64,000 nucleotides of DNA from Lepidurus packardi (Eukaryota; Arthropoda; Branchiopoda; Notostraca; Triopsidae): assembly GCA_023053545.1 (NCBI GenBank), contig JAKZAN010000214.1, positions 1 through 64,000 on the forward strand, given 5' to 3'. This document shows, in pieces, positions 1 through 10,432 of the stretch (its first letter is position 1; every line of letters starts with the position of its first letter). The notes under the pieces are model-generated. The model was not told the origin of the DNA. It searched no databases and saw nothing but the letters and a program-made list of their open reading frames with translations. The translations under genes were made by a program, and so were the position numbers.

Positions 1-234
1 CCCAACCCCAACCCCAACCCCAACCCCAACCCCAACCCCAACCCCAACCCCAACCCCAACCCCAACCCCAACCCCAACCCCAACCCCAACCCCAACCCCA
101 ACCCCAACCCCAACCCCAACCCCAACCCCAACCCCAACCCCAACCCCAACCCCAACCCCAACCCCAACCCCAACCCCAACCCCAACCCCAACCCCAACCC
201 CAACCCCAACCCCAACCCCAACCCCAACCCCCAA
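1..234. repeat. C4A2 telomere array
   Basis: About 39 tandem CCCCAA units run from the first base. The last unit is a C5A2 variant at about 228-234, after which unique sequence begins. This is the C-rich strand written 5' to 3' into the chromosome, so the window starts at a true chromosome end. C4A2 is the telomere type of Tetrahymena and relatives; spirotrich ciliates have C4A4. Confidence 0.98.
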
Positions 235-377
235 TCCAGTCGAGATCGAGAAGGATGTCTGATGTTCATACTTCATAGAGAGTAAGGGAAGCTGGGAACG
301 GTTTCAGGCACGCATATGATCTAACGGCTAGTTGATTAAAGTCTCCAGACTCTATTTTTTTCTTTATTACTTCAAGA
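235..377. other. Short subtelomeric spacer
   Basis: Unique sequence between the telomere and the first gene. I see no satellite or repeated subtelomeric element. The end near 345-370 is T-rich and probably contains the promoter and start region of the first gene. Confidence 0.5.
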
Positions 378-1130
378 ATGCAGTCCAATATCCTGAAATA
401 TCACAATAATGTTATACTTACTCAAACAACATCAATTACCTAATCCATATAATTACTATAAAAAACATTGCTCATACATTTCTGCTCCTATTAACCTCAG
501 ATGAATAAGGGTCCCAGTCCTATGCTCAGAATCACTAATACTCAGCTCTTGAGCAGAGATTTCAAGGGTCACAAAGACAGGAAGTTGCTCTATTTGATGG
601 ATTGCATAGCTAGCCCTTCCCAATGGACCAAGATCATCGTACATCTTAACCGCTGGTAGAGCCTCAATAACATAGTCATGACCGGCTGCAGGCTGGACAA
701 CTAGTGTGCGGCAATACTCGCAAAAGTAAGCAGAGTCTCCTTGCTTAGTCTCTGTAATCTCTACCATATTTGAGACACACTTTCATCATCATCTGTTTAG
801 AGGAGAATAGCATTTCGGACTGCGGAGTGAGGGCGCTGATCAGAGGAATGCCGGAGCTAACTCACCTGAACCTTGGTAATTCCCAGTCCTATTCATGGTG
901 ACATAATTTATACAGAGTAGGAGGAAATCAGGTGACACAAGAGGGTCTGAGGCTGTGTCTAAAGACGATTGAACACTTGTAATGGCTGAGCTTGGGTATA
1001 AAAACATGAATGATGGTGATATATGTTGTTAGAGGGGAATCCGACGAATCACTGGAAGCACCACAGTCTGTGTAGTTTGTACAAGAACTGGAGGAAAAGG
1101 ACTTGTCCTAAATTCGTGCTAATTCTTTGA
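378..1130 (+). CDS. Leucine-rich-repeat protein, 215 aa
   Basis: Four exons (378-725, 749-875, 921-995, 1033-1130) join in frame through GT-AG introns of 23, 45 and 37 nt and end at TGA. From about residue 65 the protein has ribonuclease-inhibitor-type leucine-rich repeats, with pieces such as LTHLNLGGNQVTQEGL and IEHLEWLSLEGNP that match the L..L.L..N pattern. LRR folds bind protein partners; the partner here is unknown. It is the most telomere-proximal gene, starting about 145 bases from the repeat. The stretch around residue 130 carries a few extra residues between two repeats, so the second exon boundary could be slightly off. An open frame on the opposite strand (432-767) is its shadow. 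Confidence 0.7.
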
Positions 1131-1443
1131 TGGCTAGTTATTGTCTACCTATTTGCTGTGCAGTATAGCTATTATTTTTGCTATAAAGTTGGAAATAATC
1201 GAAGCTATCGTATATCCATCTACTAATGAATACTTTAAAAGGACTACCTTCTGGCTTAACTATTGTGTCGGAGAGTTAGATCTCAGTAGTGGTCAGTCAT
1301 TCACAATAAATTATATAAAACAATAACTAATCCTTAGGCATAATACTCTTCAGACACTAATAACACCAAACGACAGCTACTCCACACTCTATCAACAACC
1401 CTACAATCTACACTTACAGCACTTATAACAACAAATCATCAAC
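1131..1443. other. Intergenic, no gene recognised
   Basis: Spacer between the LRR gene and the EF-hand gene. It contains an open frame at 1141-1326 with no ATG of convincing context and no family resemblance. The 3' part (1330-1443) is A/C-rich, like other leader regions in this window. Confidence 0.4.
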
Positions 1444-1963
1444 ATGGGACAGGTCGGATGCTTCGGAAAAAACAAAGACTCAATGAAAGTAAATAACATA
1501 ATCAACCGAGACGCACCTATTCACTATCATTACATGTTCGTAGCTCGACAAGTAACTGGGTTATGATGCAATCGTTGTGTTCGATCTGCTGGATACCAAA
1601 CAAACAGGAAAACTATAGACGGGTGAAGTCGAGAAATACTGGAAAGGCGCCTACGCTAAGACCAACACCCAGATACTGTTCAGAGAGATCGATTTTAACA
1701 ATGACTCGTTCATCAGCAAGGAAGAGTGGTTGGCATACTGGGAACTCGTGCTCAGATCGGGATACAGCAAACAGGACGTCGCAGATGCAGTAATCCTAAC
1801 TTTTTGAGCAATACTTTATTAAAACTGTACTCAGCTGAACATTATTAAAAAAGGGTCGCTACAACTGGAATTCGAGAAGGTGCAGGAGTACAAGCCTGAA
1901 GCGCACAGACACAGCGTCATCAATGTTATCATCAAAGACATCAAACCCATACTCTAAAGCTGA
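1444..1963 (+). CDS. EF-hand protein, probably N-myristoylated
   Basis: Three exons (1444-1488, 1544-1789, 1835-1963) with GT-AG introns of 55 and 45 nt give 139 residues. Two canonical EF-hand loops follow each other: DTKQTGKLETGE (where the E after L is TAG) and DFNNDSFISKEE, each with acidic residues at positions 1, 3 or 5 and 12. A pair of such loops binds calcium, so the product is likely a small calcium sensor or buffer. The N-terminus MGQVGCFGK has Gly2 and a nearby Cys, as in myristoylated and palmitoylated proteins, suggesting membrane attachment. The C-terminal 40 residues show no known domain. Confidence 0.8.
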
Positions 1964-2194
1964 TCCAACACTCTTTCTTTCTTCTGTTTCTTTTGACTTA
2001 CTGAGGTTAACCGAAATAAGATTTATGGGCTGTATTTCCACGACTCATCTACCAATTTCCGCAAACTGTCAGTTTTAATCTTATTGGATCACATTTGCAT
2101 ACTACATCCTTGTAAATGAATCCCTCGATTTGTAGTACTGAAAAATAACATATCCCCTCAGCAAATAAGGTTTTTAAAGCCTCTACTCGGCTAA

Positions 2195-3055
2195 TCATTT
2201 GGTCGTGAAGTATACGTGCACCCCTGCCAGTGCCACTAGAATCAGCACCCATACCACAAACATTCCTACGCCTCTCCACGCCTTCTTCTATCTCCTCAGG
2301 AAGCAGTACAGACAAACACCTAGTCGACTCTCTACAGCCAAGTCTTCATCTCCGCATTTATCACACAATCCAGCCTTTCCACCTTCACCATCGATTCTCA
2401 CTCTTCCAGATGCCTAGATTACTGCTGCATCTTCATGCTTGTAGAATCCTATGATGGAGCCTGTATACTTGCCGCTGTAGCTTCTGTAATGGTAAATTAC
2501 CGCACATTCTGGTTTACTATTGCTACCTAAGAGTCTGTTTATGTTGTCTACCTGATATCCCTTACCTTTTTTACCCTGGTGTAGGTCAACGACTTCCAGC
2601 CTTAAGTCCAAAATTCTACTAGTCATATCTGCAATCTAATTGATGCTAAGTCCTTAGAAGAGGCTAGTGATCTCCTATCTATACATGGTTGTCAATGAAT
2701 ATATCTATTGGGGAGAAGAAGCGTGTTGGCGAAGAGATGCAATAAGATTGTCGAGTTTTAGAGTAGATATTTTGTCAGTAAGAGCGTGCTATAGAATCTG
2801 GGTGTGGCAGAGTAGAATGAACTGGAGTGCTTCCTTTTGGGACTGGGAGTGTAGGTAGTAGCGGGGTTTTTGATGTAGGGGAGGAGGAAGGAGTTATTGC
2901 TCTAGGTGAGTGATGGTTTAGACGATATGTGGGTCCCAGTGGGTGTCGGAGAGAGTGGTCTAACGTACTGTGAAGGGGTTTGTATTTTCGTGCGATTCGA
3001 TCATGGTGTAGGATGTGTGTTTGTATTATGGGTATTTGTATTTTTGAATATACAT
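2195..3055 (-). CDS. Tail-anchored protein with zinc ribbon
   Basis: Single exon, 286 residues, with ATG at 3055 (AAA before it); a second in-frame ATG at 3004 is the alternative start, and a third lies at 2626. The middle is hydrophilic and rich in Glu, much of it from TAA and TAG. Around residues 225-245 there are two CxxC pairs (CDKC and CLYC) spaced like a four-cysteine zinc ribbon. The last 30 residues hold one strongly hydrophobic helix ending a few residues before TGA, so the protein is probably tail-anchored with its bulk in the cytosol. I do not recognise the family. It converges on the EF-hand gene. Confidence 0.6.
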
Positions 3056-3582
3056 TTTGATACTGGTACCTATGGCGATATATATCGGGCAAAACTATTA
3101 ATGGCCTGGAATTTATAGTGATTACTTCTCTGCTGCTTTTGTCAAATACAGTCTAGAAGAAATAAAGGAGAGACATTATTTTTGGAATTCTACTTCAGTA
3201 ACTACATAATTAGTATGTAGGATCCAGGAGTCAGTCGCGGTCTTCTTTTAAAAATTGTAGATTGGATTAGTAAAAACCCATAAAATTGCCAGACTAATGC
3301 CAGCAGACACTCGATGGACCTCGTTTTTTAAACAGAAAAAGCCAGCGTCGTCCCACAGTTAAACCAAACAACACAGACTTCTCTTAGAGGGACGTGCTTT
3401 GTGCTGAGGGATTGGATAGTGAATATTAGTTAATGTAACTGATAAGGCTTGCCTGTATAATATTCGTTGAATGAGAATGGGGACTTCCAAAGGAAATAGC
3501 ATAATTACAGCCAGCCCCAGCTGCCCAGTAGACAAATAATTAAGATATCGACACCTATTCGATGCATCTTTTATAAATATTT
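3056..3582. other. Intergenic between divergent genes
   Basis: Divergent promoter region of about 530 bases, shorter if the right-hand gene starts at 3712 rather than 3583 and longer if the left-hand gene starts at 3004. It is AT-rich near 3180-3300 and 3540-3582, with a TATA-like stretch at about 3571. No gene, RNA or repeat seen. Confidence 0.4.
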
Positions 3583-5166
3583 ATGTGTTCTTAAAAAGTC
3601 CACCCTATCATAATCGTATTATTTTCCTCTGTTTACTATTCTAGCCTCTTTTTCTACTCCCAACCCCTCAAATTTAATTAACTCCCACCCATCTACACCC
3701 CAATACACTCTATGTTTCCCAATGATCACCCTTGCATAGGGCCATAATGCCAGTACTGTCTCCTCGTCTATCAGTCCTACTCGCAATATTCCAACCCCTG
3801 TCTCCCTAAAGCCTATCACCCAAACTATAACCAAATAAACAGCAACAATTATCAACCCTACTACCAATCCACCCAGACATCTCCATCTCATCAATAAAAA
3901 CACTTTGTCACACACCATCAACAATACACATGCGGGGCCCAAATCTAACAAACAGGCCCCCAGGCCGTCGGTAGTACGCCTGGAATCAACCCTCAAATGT
4001 ATTCTAATGCGACAGTGGAGGCTTGTTCTAATCAAGCCGGGAGGCGTAAACTCAGACAAGGTATCCCACATGAAAGTCGGTAGACGCTGCCTCATGGAAG
4101 GGGAAGAGGGAGAGGTAGGGGTTGCAGAGGCAATAGAAAGGATAAGGGCTAGCGAAGCTCTAGTCGGGAAAGTTCAAGAGAGCATTAAAGCAAGGACACC
4201 GATAAAAAGTTCTAGAAAAGTTCAAAGTGGGAAAATGAACTGCGATAAATTCAGAGTTGTGGATTGAAAAACTAGTAATGCGCAGTTAGCCTGTTGGAAC
4301 ACTTCGGGGGAAACGTCAAGGAAGTTATTATGAGGTTGGTAGAAGCATAAGAACCCATGGAAAATAGATTCCTCGACAAGTTCAATACGATGTTTAAGAT
4401 TCTCAGGAATCTGCCTGTGAGTCGTAACGTTGGAGACTGGAAACTAATCCAGGTCGTGTGGAGAAGTAAGGGATCTCTGGGCGAGGCGATCGAGATCCTC
4501 TAGAAAATTGGATAGGTCTTCACAAAGGCCAACCAAAATAAGGAAGAGATGGAAATCAATATCCAGTAGCCGAAGGAAGTCAAGTATATCGATAGCATTG
4601 AGAAAATACCCGAAAACTCACTGTTCCTAGTGGACGGTTTCAATGTGGTGAACTCATGTAAGAAACTCAGAAGGCTCCTGCTGATGGAGGATATTCCATA
4701 CTACCAGCAAGAAGCTCTATAACGTCTGAAGGTGGCGTGTAGCTATCTGCCTCGGGTGCACCTAGTGCTGGACAAAGAGTACTTATAGCCGTAGCTTGCC
4801 GATAGCATCATCAAGCAGTACTAACTACCTATTTCAAAGGGAGGAATGCCTAAGATTTCAGTAGCCTAAGCTGACTCGAATGCTGATGACAAAATAGTGC
4901 AAGAAGTGAAAGGATTGAGCGTAGAAGAGTGCAAGAAGTTGGTATTAGTGACTGGTGATAAGTATCTGATCCAACGGTGCCTGGGAGTGGATGAGGAGAA
5001 GCAGGACATCGAAGTGCTTGAACCAGAAGTGTTTGTGAAGGCTATGCGGCAGTCGATCCCTAACGGAATCCGCAAGATAATAATGAACAACAAGACTTAG
5101 GAGTTCGAATAGGCATTCAGTAAGCATAAGGAGGAGAAAAAGAGTAACCATCATCACAGAAGGTGA
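3583..5166 (+). CDS. NYN/PIN-like RNase with RGG and RS tracts
   Basis: Single exon to TGA at 5164. An in-frame ATG at 3583 gives 527 residues; the ATG at 3712 gives 484 and may be the real start. Order of regions: Asn/Gln/Tyr/Pro-rich N-terminus, a GRGRGRGRG block (about residue 175), an Arg-Ser segment (RSSSRESS), helices, then from about residue 345 a fold with LFLVDGFNVV, LVLDKEY, EADSNADDKIV and LVTGDKYL. Those acidic positions match the metal-binding Asp residues of NYN/PIN-type nucleases. RGG and RS tracts usually bind RNA, so a role in RNA cleavage or decay is likely; this is inference. The tail is His/Lys-rich. Confidence 0.65.
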
Positions 5167-5375
5167 GCAGGAGTCGCCCGAACAATAAATTTTTCTATTG
5201 TAATTCAGGTAGTATCTAATCATCGATTGGCAAATGTCTTAGCTAAATCAAATGTAGTATTCTATAGCAGGTCTGGAATCCCCGATCCCGCAATGACACG
5301 GGTTATATTGTTATCTTATGGTTGGGTAGACTGCTTCATAAATCAGAATAAATACATCACAATATATAGGTTGAC

Positions 5376-5633
5376 ATGCAGAAGGGTTTCCTCGAACAGA
5401 ACCTTGACGAGTCTATCTACATTTCGGTGCCTGGTCAAATCTCCCAAAGCAATGCCCCGGAACTCAACGCAGGCAAGAAGTATTCCGTGCAGAAACAGGT
5501 CAAGAATGACTGTGCCAACCCTCTGGCTTCAGTCCTATGCCTCAACTGCAACTCCTACATCGAGTTCAGGGATTTCGATAAGCACTCTCGATAGCACATC
5601 AACACATCCACAACGAAAGAACGCTATAATTGA
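5376..5633 (+). CDS. Small protein with C2H2-like zinc finger
   Basis: Single open frame of 85 residues from ATG to TGA, with one TAG read as Glu. Near the C-terminus CLNC is followed after about a dozen residues by an H...H pair (DKHSREH), a spacing like a C2H2 zinc finger. Nothing else is recognisable. It could be one exon of a longer gene, as the flanking 200 bases contain possible splice sites that I could not join convincingly. Confidence 0.5.
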
Positions 5634-5718
5634 CTGTCTTGTATCTGTCCATACATAGGGACGAAACTACCATCCATATTCTTAGAGTTCATTTACAACT
5701 TATGTACATTCACAGTCA

Positions 5719-6090
5719 TCATGCCTTATTATTATTATTATTGCTGTTCTTTGTGCTTTAGGGGTTGGTTGTTGAGCTGGTGCCTTCGCGAGTAGCCTCA
5801 TTATATCCTGCGAAAGGGATCGGCATCGCTAGACCGACATACTTTCCGACTCTTTACAGTTTGGCCTTCTCGTCCTTGACCTGGGCGATGCCGAAGAACT
5901 CGAGAAACTAGTTATGGGTGTCCATGCAGCCGATGTAGTCAACTACGGCTTGGTTTTCGGAGTGGGTGAATTGGATGGAGTTATTATTGCGCATGAGTTG
6001 CCAGCTGGCCTTGAAGAGATGCCTGTACTTGGGGTGGAGTGACTTGTAGAGTGTTTTGTAGGCGAGGATGGCTGAGACTTTGGTGTTCAT
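5719..6090 (-). CDS. Small hypothetical protein, 123 aa
   Basis: Single exon ending at TGA, with three UAR codons read as Glu. The N-terminal third is helical and basic (AILAYKTLYKSLHPKYRHLF), vaguely like the start of LYR-family mitochondrial assembly factors, but the LYR motif itself is not present. The C-terminus is Ser/Thr/Asn-rich and ends in a run of Asn. Function unknown. Confidence 0.55.
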
Positions 6091-6416
6091 GATTTCAGGC
6101 GGAATAAGGTAGATGAGTATTTGGGTGTTGACTTTAGATGAGTTTTATATAAAAAGATGCATAATTGTAGCGTTGTGTTGAGTTGGGTTTCTTTAATCTG
6201 TAGACAGCAGTAGATCAGGCCTGTCGCATATATAGCTCTTAAATCTAGCATAGATGTCAGTCCAATATACTGAAATACCAACGACTCAGAATACGAGTGA
6301 TAGTAATAACACTCAACGGTCATATTCCACCCCTCTCGCATTCACTATAATTACCCATCATTCAAATATCGGCATATTCGAATCCCCAATACAAAACACA
6401 AATAACAAACACATCC
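6091..6416. other. Intergenic between divergent genes
   Basis: Divergent promoter region. The right half is A/C-rich directly before the ATG at 6417. An open frame on each strand crosses it, but neither has family features or an exon structure. Confidence 0.4.
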
Positions 6417-7760
6417 ATGAAACAAGAAGAGTTCAACTGGTTCATGAACAAATGCATCCTCGAGGAATCCCCCCTCCCCGACAACTACTCCGTGCTCAGG
6501 GACACAGAGCAGGACCAGCTCATCCTCATGAAGCAGATCGAAGTCTACTCCAAATAAGAATCCCAAACCATGGTCACTGCCCTCCTCAAACAGAAATAAC
6601 TCTACCACGAACACATCCTCTCACTCATAGGTAAAAATAGCCTCTTTAATGAAAACTGTAGATTTCTATGCCACTCCTGAACTCATCACCACCTTCTACT
6701 AGTATTCCTCCCACAGTCTCATGCATGAGATGGAAGCTAGAATCAATGAAGAGAATCTGTTCACTGCTTAAGAACTCGAAAACATCCTCGTCAGTGTCCT
6801 CAAGGCTCTGGACTACCTAGAGAAGGAGGAAACAGGCCATGGCTGCATTTCGGTGATTGACATCCATCTTGCCGATGGTTGTATTAAGATCGTTGATCCC
6901 AGTATCGCTTCAGCCTCCCCTCTGGCTCTGACTGAGGGATACTACTACTCGCCCTAACTATTAGCACACGTTTCAGGAAATCCAGACCCCGACATCGATA
7001 TTTTTAAGAACGATATGTTCACGTTAGCTCTTACTGTGATTCAGTGTGGCTTGCTAGAGTCGTGTGACGACTGCTACGATTATGAAAAGGGATAGTTCCG
7101 ATTCTAAGTCCTAGAGGAAAAGATCCAGCGATTCCATGAAATATATGGGGATAGACTCGTTAAGTTGTTGCTGCCGATGCTCGACGAGAACCAGGAAACC
7201 AGACACACGACAGAGCAGGTGTTCCAGCACATCGAGCAGGAGTTCAGCCAAGGGGACGGCGAAACTGAGAGATAGTCGGAGTACTCGCAGAACGAGCACA
7301 GCCAAGACTAAGAAGAGCAGTATAATTACCAGAACTCGAGGTTCAACCAGGGTTACATTCAGACAAGTAATGCTTCCTACTCTTCGAGGGGCATGCTGAC
7401 GTCGGGGGAGTCAACAAACAGGTGAAACTGAATCGCATGATGTCTAATTAAATCCAGCAGAGCAAGTTCGACCCGATCGAAAACCCTATCATCCAGCTCA
7501 AAAGGGAAAGGCAGCAACAGGAATACATGCAGCCCAAACAACAAATCATGCCTACAGGTCCCCAGATGAATAAGGCGAGGAGCGATAATACAAGCAACCA
7601 GAAAAACATGGTAATGCCCAATAAGAATCAGCAGACAGGGCAGCAGCAGCTAGGACCTCAGATCATGATCAAGCCTCCTGTCTGGAAATCCAACAACAGC
7701 AACGCGACAGGAAATTTAGTAAACAAGGAGAACAACAATACTAGGTTCTATAATCGCTGA
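6417..7760 (+). CDS. Pseudokinase with Gln/Asn-rich tail
   Basis: Three exons (6417-6630, 6662-7366, 7411-7760), introns of 31 and 44 nt, 422 residues. The first two thirds resemble a protein-kinase fold, with a shrunken N-lobe. Where active kinases have HRD and DFG this has HGCISVIDI and VDPS, so the catalytic Asp and Mg-binding Asp context is lost; it is followed by YYYSPELL, like the APE region. The C-terminal 150 residues are rich in Gln, Asn and Met with little order. It is probably a scaffold or allosteric partner rather than an enzyme. A gene of the same build lies at 40071-41582. Confidence 0.7.
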
Positions 7761-8101
7761 AGAATTGCGAAACCTAAGCAAATCTGATGATGGTTGGGTT
7801 TAGTGTCTGACGGGGATAGTTATGGCGGCAGTTGCTTATGTAGTTTCCAATATGATGTGAAGAAAATGATTAAATCACCCAAAACTGTATCACACAGTTT
7901 TATCAACATTAGAAACGCATAAGATTATATTAATGTTGAAGCTTTATCAATAATCTTACGCTCTCTACCAAATCGAATAAAAGAACTGAAATCTCATCAA
8001 TAACCGATAATAAAGATTCAATACAACCTTCAGATTGTTGGTTTCTCTCATCAGTTCGATCAAGTTTTAAATAGATACAATAAAAACACTATAAGCTCAG
8101 C
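7761..8101. other. Intergenic, no gene recognised
   Basis: Convergent 3' region between the pseudokinase and the small minus-strand gene. AT-rich, with several near-identical ATCAATAA-like pieces around 7940-8010. No gene seen. Confidence 0.4.
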
Positions 8102-8371
8102 TCAGTAAATCTGAAGCATGTGGCATAGCTATTTAAAGCTCATCTCCTCTTCCACGCAGTTCTTCTCGAAATTCCTCTTATACTGTTGAATCAGCAGCTC
8201 TCTCACTGAATACTTCGTCACTTGCGTACGCATCCGCTTCATTTTCCCATGCACGGTAGCCGGCTGTTCAACAGTGTTCGGTTCAGTCTTCAGTCTTCTC
8301 CACGATGCTCTGGTAGTCCCACCACTGCCCCCTCGGAAATTTGATTTCATGTTACCCGAGTCTATACTCAT
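8102..8371 (-). CDS. Small basic protein, 89 aa
   Basis: Single open frame, ATG at 8371, TGA at 8102, one TAG read as Glu. The first half is Gly/Ser/Arg-rich and basic; the second half could form an amphipathic helix (YSVRELLIQQYKRNFEK). The opposite strand is interrupted by TGA, which supports this reading. No family recognised. Confidence 0.5.
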
Positions 8372-9070
8372 TTTGCGCTTAAAGTAGAGTATTTGAGGAT
8401 CAGCAGACTGTGTGGGGATGAGAATGTTAGAATGCTGTATTTATTGGTTGAAGGACTATGGGAGTGGAAGCAAGATAAAGTTGGATGACTAAGTTGTATG
8501 CTGACGAGTAATGGCGTAGTTTTGGGATGTGTTGTTAGGGTGTTGTTTGGGGCGTTATCTGCGGGAAGTAGAGTTGGGGAAATATCCAGGGAATCCTTGG
8601 AATTTCACGCGCTAAAGGAGATTGAGGTGGGTTTTTGGAGTGTATTGAGAGGCATTAGTTTGATTCATGTAGGATTAAGGGTATTTATGTATGGGCTGGA
8701 GTTTGGAATGATTGGAACTTTAGGTGTGGGAATGGATGGAGAAAATGCATAGAAATAAATATGGAAGGTAAAAAAGCGATACAAATAGGAAACGACAGTA
8801 TGCACATAATGTATTTGGGCTTGTTAGTAAATAAAACTATCGACATGCTAGGGGTTGGATTAGAGGGGGTTTAGATTGCATAAATAGCCAGGAGGAGCTT
8901 GAGGACAAACTATCGGAGTCAAAACATAGATTCTGAGGATTTAAATCACAAAGAACAGCTAATCAATAAGAACCCCCCCATTTTTCTACGCTCCCACAGT
9001 AGCGTTGTCAGACTTCTCAAAGGATAATACCATACACAAATATACTATTACTACAACTCCAGTTATAACA
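8372..9070. other. Long spacer, no convincing gene
   Basis: About 700 bases. Open frames exist on both strands (8498-8752 plus; roughly 8410-8750 minus), but both are poor in charged residues and show no motif; with TGA as the only stop such frames are expected by chance. 8940-9070 is the A/C-rich leader of the next gene. Confidence 0.4.
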
Positions 9071-10180
9071 ATGTCAGACAACACCATCTTCAAGGAAATA
9101 CTCGCATCCTAAGGGGCTGTCCTCTACTAAGTCACCACAACTGGACTCCTCTACCTCACTTCAGGCACCCTTCAACTTTTTCTCTCCGTGGATGGACTTC
9201 TACTCCTCCAACTCAATCAAGACTTCCAATACGGTATCGACGCCAGATACTCCATTAAGTATGATGCTCACGATCCCCAGTACCAGAGAGTTTTCTTCCT
9301 GCACAAATTTCCTGAAGGGACCTGGGTCCTCAAAGTGAACGATCACGCATAATAGATTGAGAGCTGTTTACGAGAAAAAGCAAACGTAGTTAGCAAAAAC
9401 TCATCAAGTCGGACCAACATCAACTGCTTCGAGGGAAGCAGCACCAATAAATAGAAGGATTAGAGAGAGTTGGCCAAAAAGAAAAATAGCGGATCCGATA
9501 ACAACAGAAAGGAGAAAAGGAACATGGATGTAACTCAGGAAGCACACTCAAATTACGATGAGGAAAGAGTAGGCTCTGGAAAGCAGACAGACGAAGATCA
9601 GCAAGCTAGCAAAGGCTGGAGCTTCGGAGGCTTCGTGAGAAAAGGCACTCAACTCCTCGGCGATGGTCTGGTTGTTGGAGGCACATATCTATCTAAAGGC
9701 ATCGAGAAAACAGGCTCCTATATTGCAACAAAAGTTGAACCTTCAGTAAAGAAAGTGGAAGTGAGCCAAAATGCGAGGGATAACATCAAACTTATTGGCA
9801 AGACGACAGGTAGCATTCTGACGTTCACAGGAAAGCAAGTAGGAAACCTCTTCAATCTGGGGAAAGAGGTTGCTTCAGACGTTGGAGAAAGAATCGAAAA
9901 AACAGAAACTATGCAGAAAGCACAGCAAAATCCATACTACTAGACGGTAAAAGAGGCAGGAAAGACGACGGTGGTTGCAGCTTCCAATGTGTTAAACGGG
10001 CTGGTGAGTGCTGTATACTCTGTGGGATCAGGGCTGGCTAACGGGACGACGAAGATTATCAACAAGAAGTACGGGGACGAAGCAGGTCAGGCAGCAGACG
10101 GAGTGTTCTAGACAGCGGGAAACGTGGGTAAGTTAATGCGAGTACCTACAGACCAAGCTTACAAGGCTTTTAAAGAGTGA
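9071..10180 (+). CDS. Spartin-like protein with senescence domain
   Basis: Single exon, 369 residues. The N-terminal 110 residues form a compact beta-rich region. After a charged linker, residues from about 175 to the end match the senescence/spartin domain: alternating Gly and small residues in repeated helices (GFVRKGTQLLGDGLVVGG, GSGLANGTTKIINKK, GNVGKLMRVPTDQAYKAFK). In animals and plants such proteins bind lipid droplets and membranes, so membrane or lipid-droplet association is the likely role here. Eight or more UAR codons are read as Glu, e.g. before TVKEAGKTT. Domain assignment is by pattern and has not been searched. Confidence 0.7.
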
Positions 10181-10432
10181 GTTAATTGGTGTATGGAATG
10201 ATGCAAATTAATGAATAGAAGTGTGTAAATTTAATTTGATGGCCAAGAAGTTTCTCGGTATTTTTGCACCTTAGAATTGTACTGAATGGATGACCCTTCG
10301 ATAGCGAAAAACAATTATCAATCATTAGAAATTAAGGCACCCTTTTGTATTAAATATGCGAGCCATAATAAAAGTTCACCGTATCCCTGTTCGAAATATA
10401 TACGAAGGAATCATTCATAATACCCGAGTCTA

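Noticed and set aside
432..767. Minus-strand frame with a CEYC motif next to the telomere
   Set aside because: It is antisense to the LRR gene at 378-1130, whose repeats and four in-phase introns are stronger evidence.
2049..2315. Minus-strand open frame
   Set aside because: Different frame of the tail-anchored gene at 2195-3055; it lacks that gene's Cys pairs and membrane helix.
2772..3092. Minus-strand Pro/His/Ser-rich open frame
   Set aside because: It starts at TTG and is another frame of the same gene; the composition is low-complexity only.
3619..4095. Minus-strand frame with a hydrophobic stretch
   Set aside because: Antisense to the nuclease-like gene, where RGG, RS and the acidic catalytic positions are clear.
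8498..8752. Plus-strand hydrophobic frame in the 8.4-9 kb spacer
   Set aside because: No good start context, no motif, no splice partner. With one stop codon such frames occur by chance.
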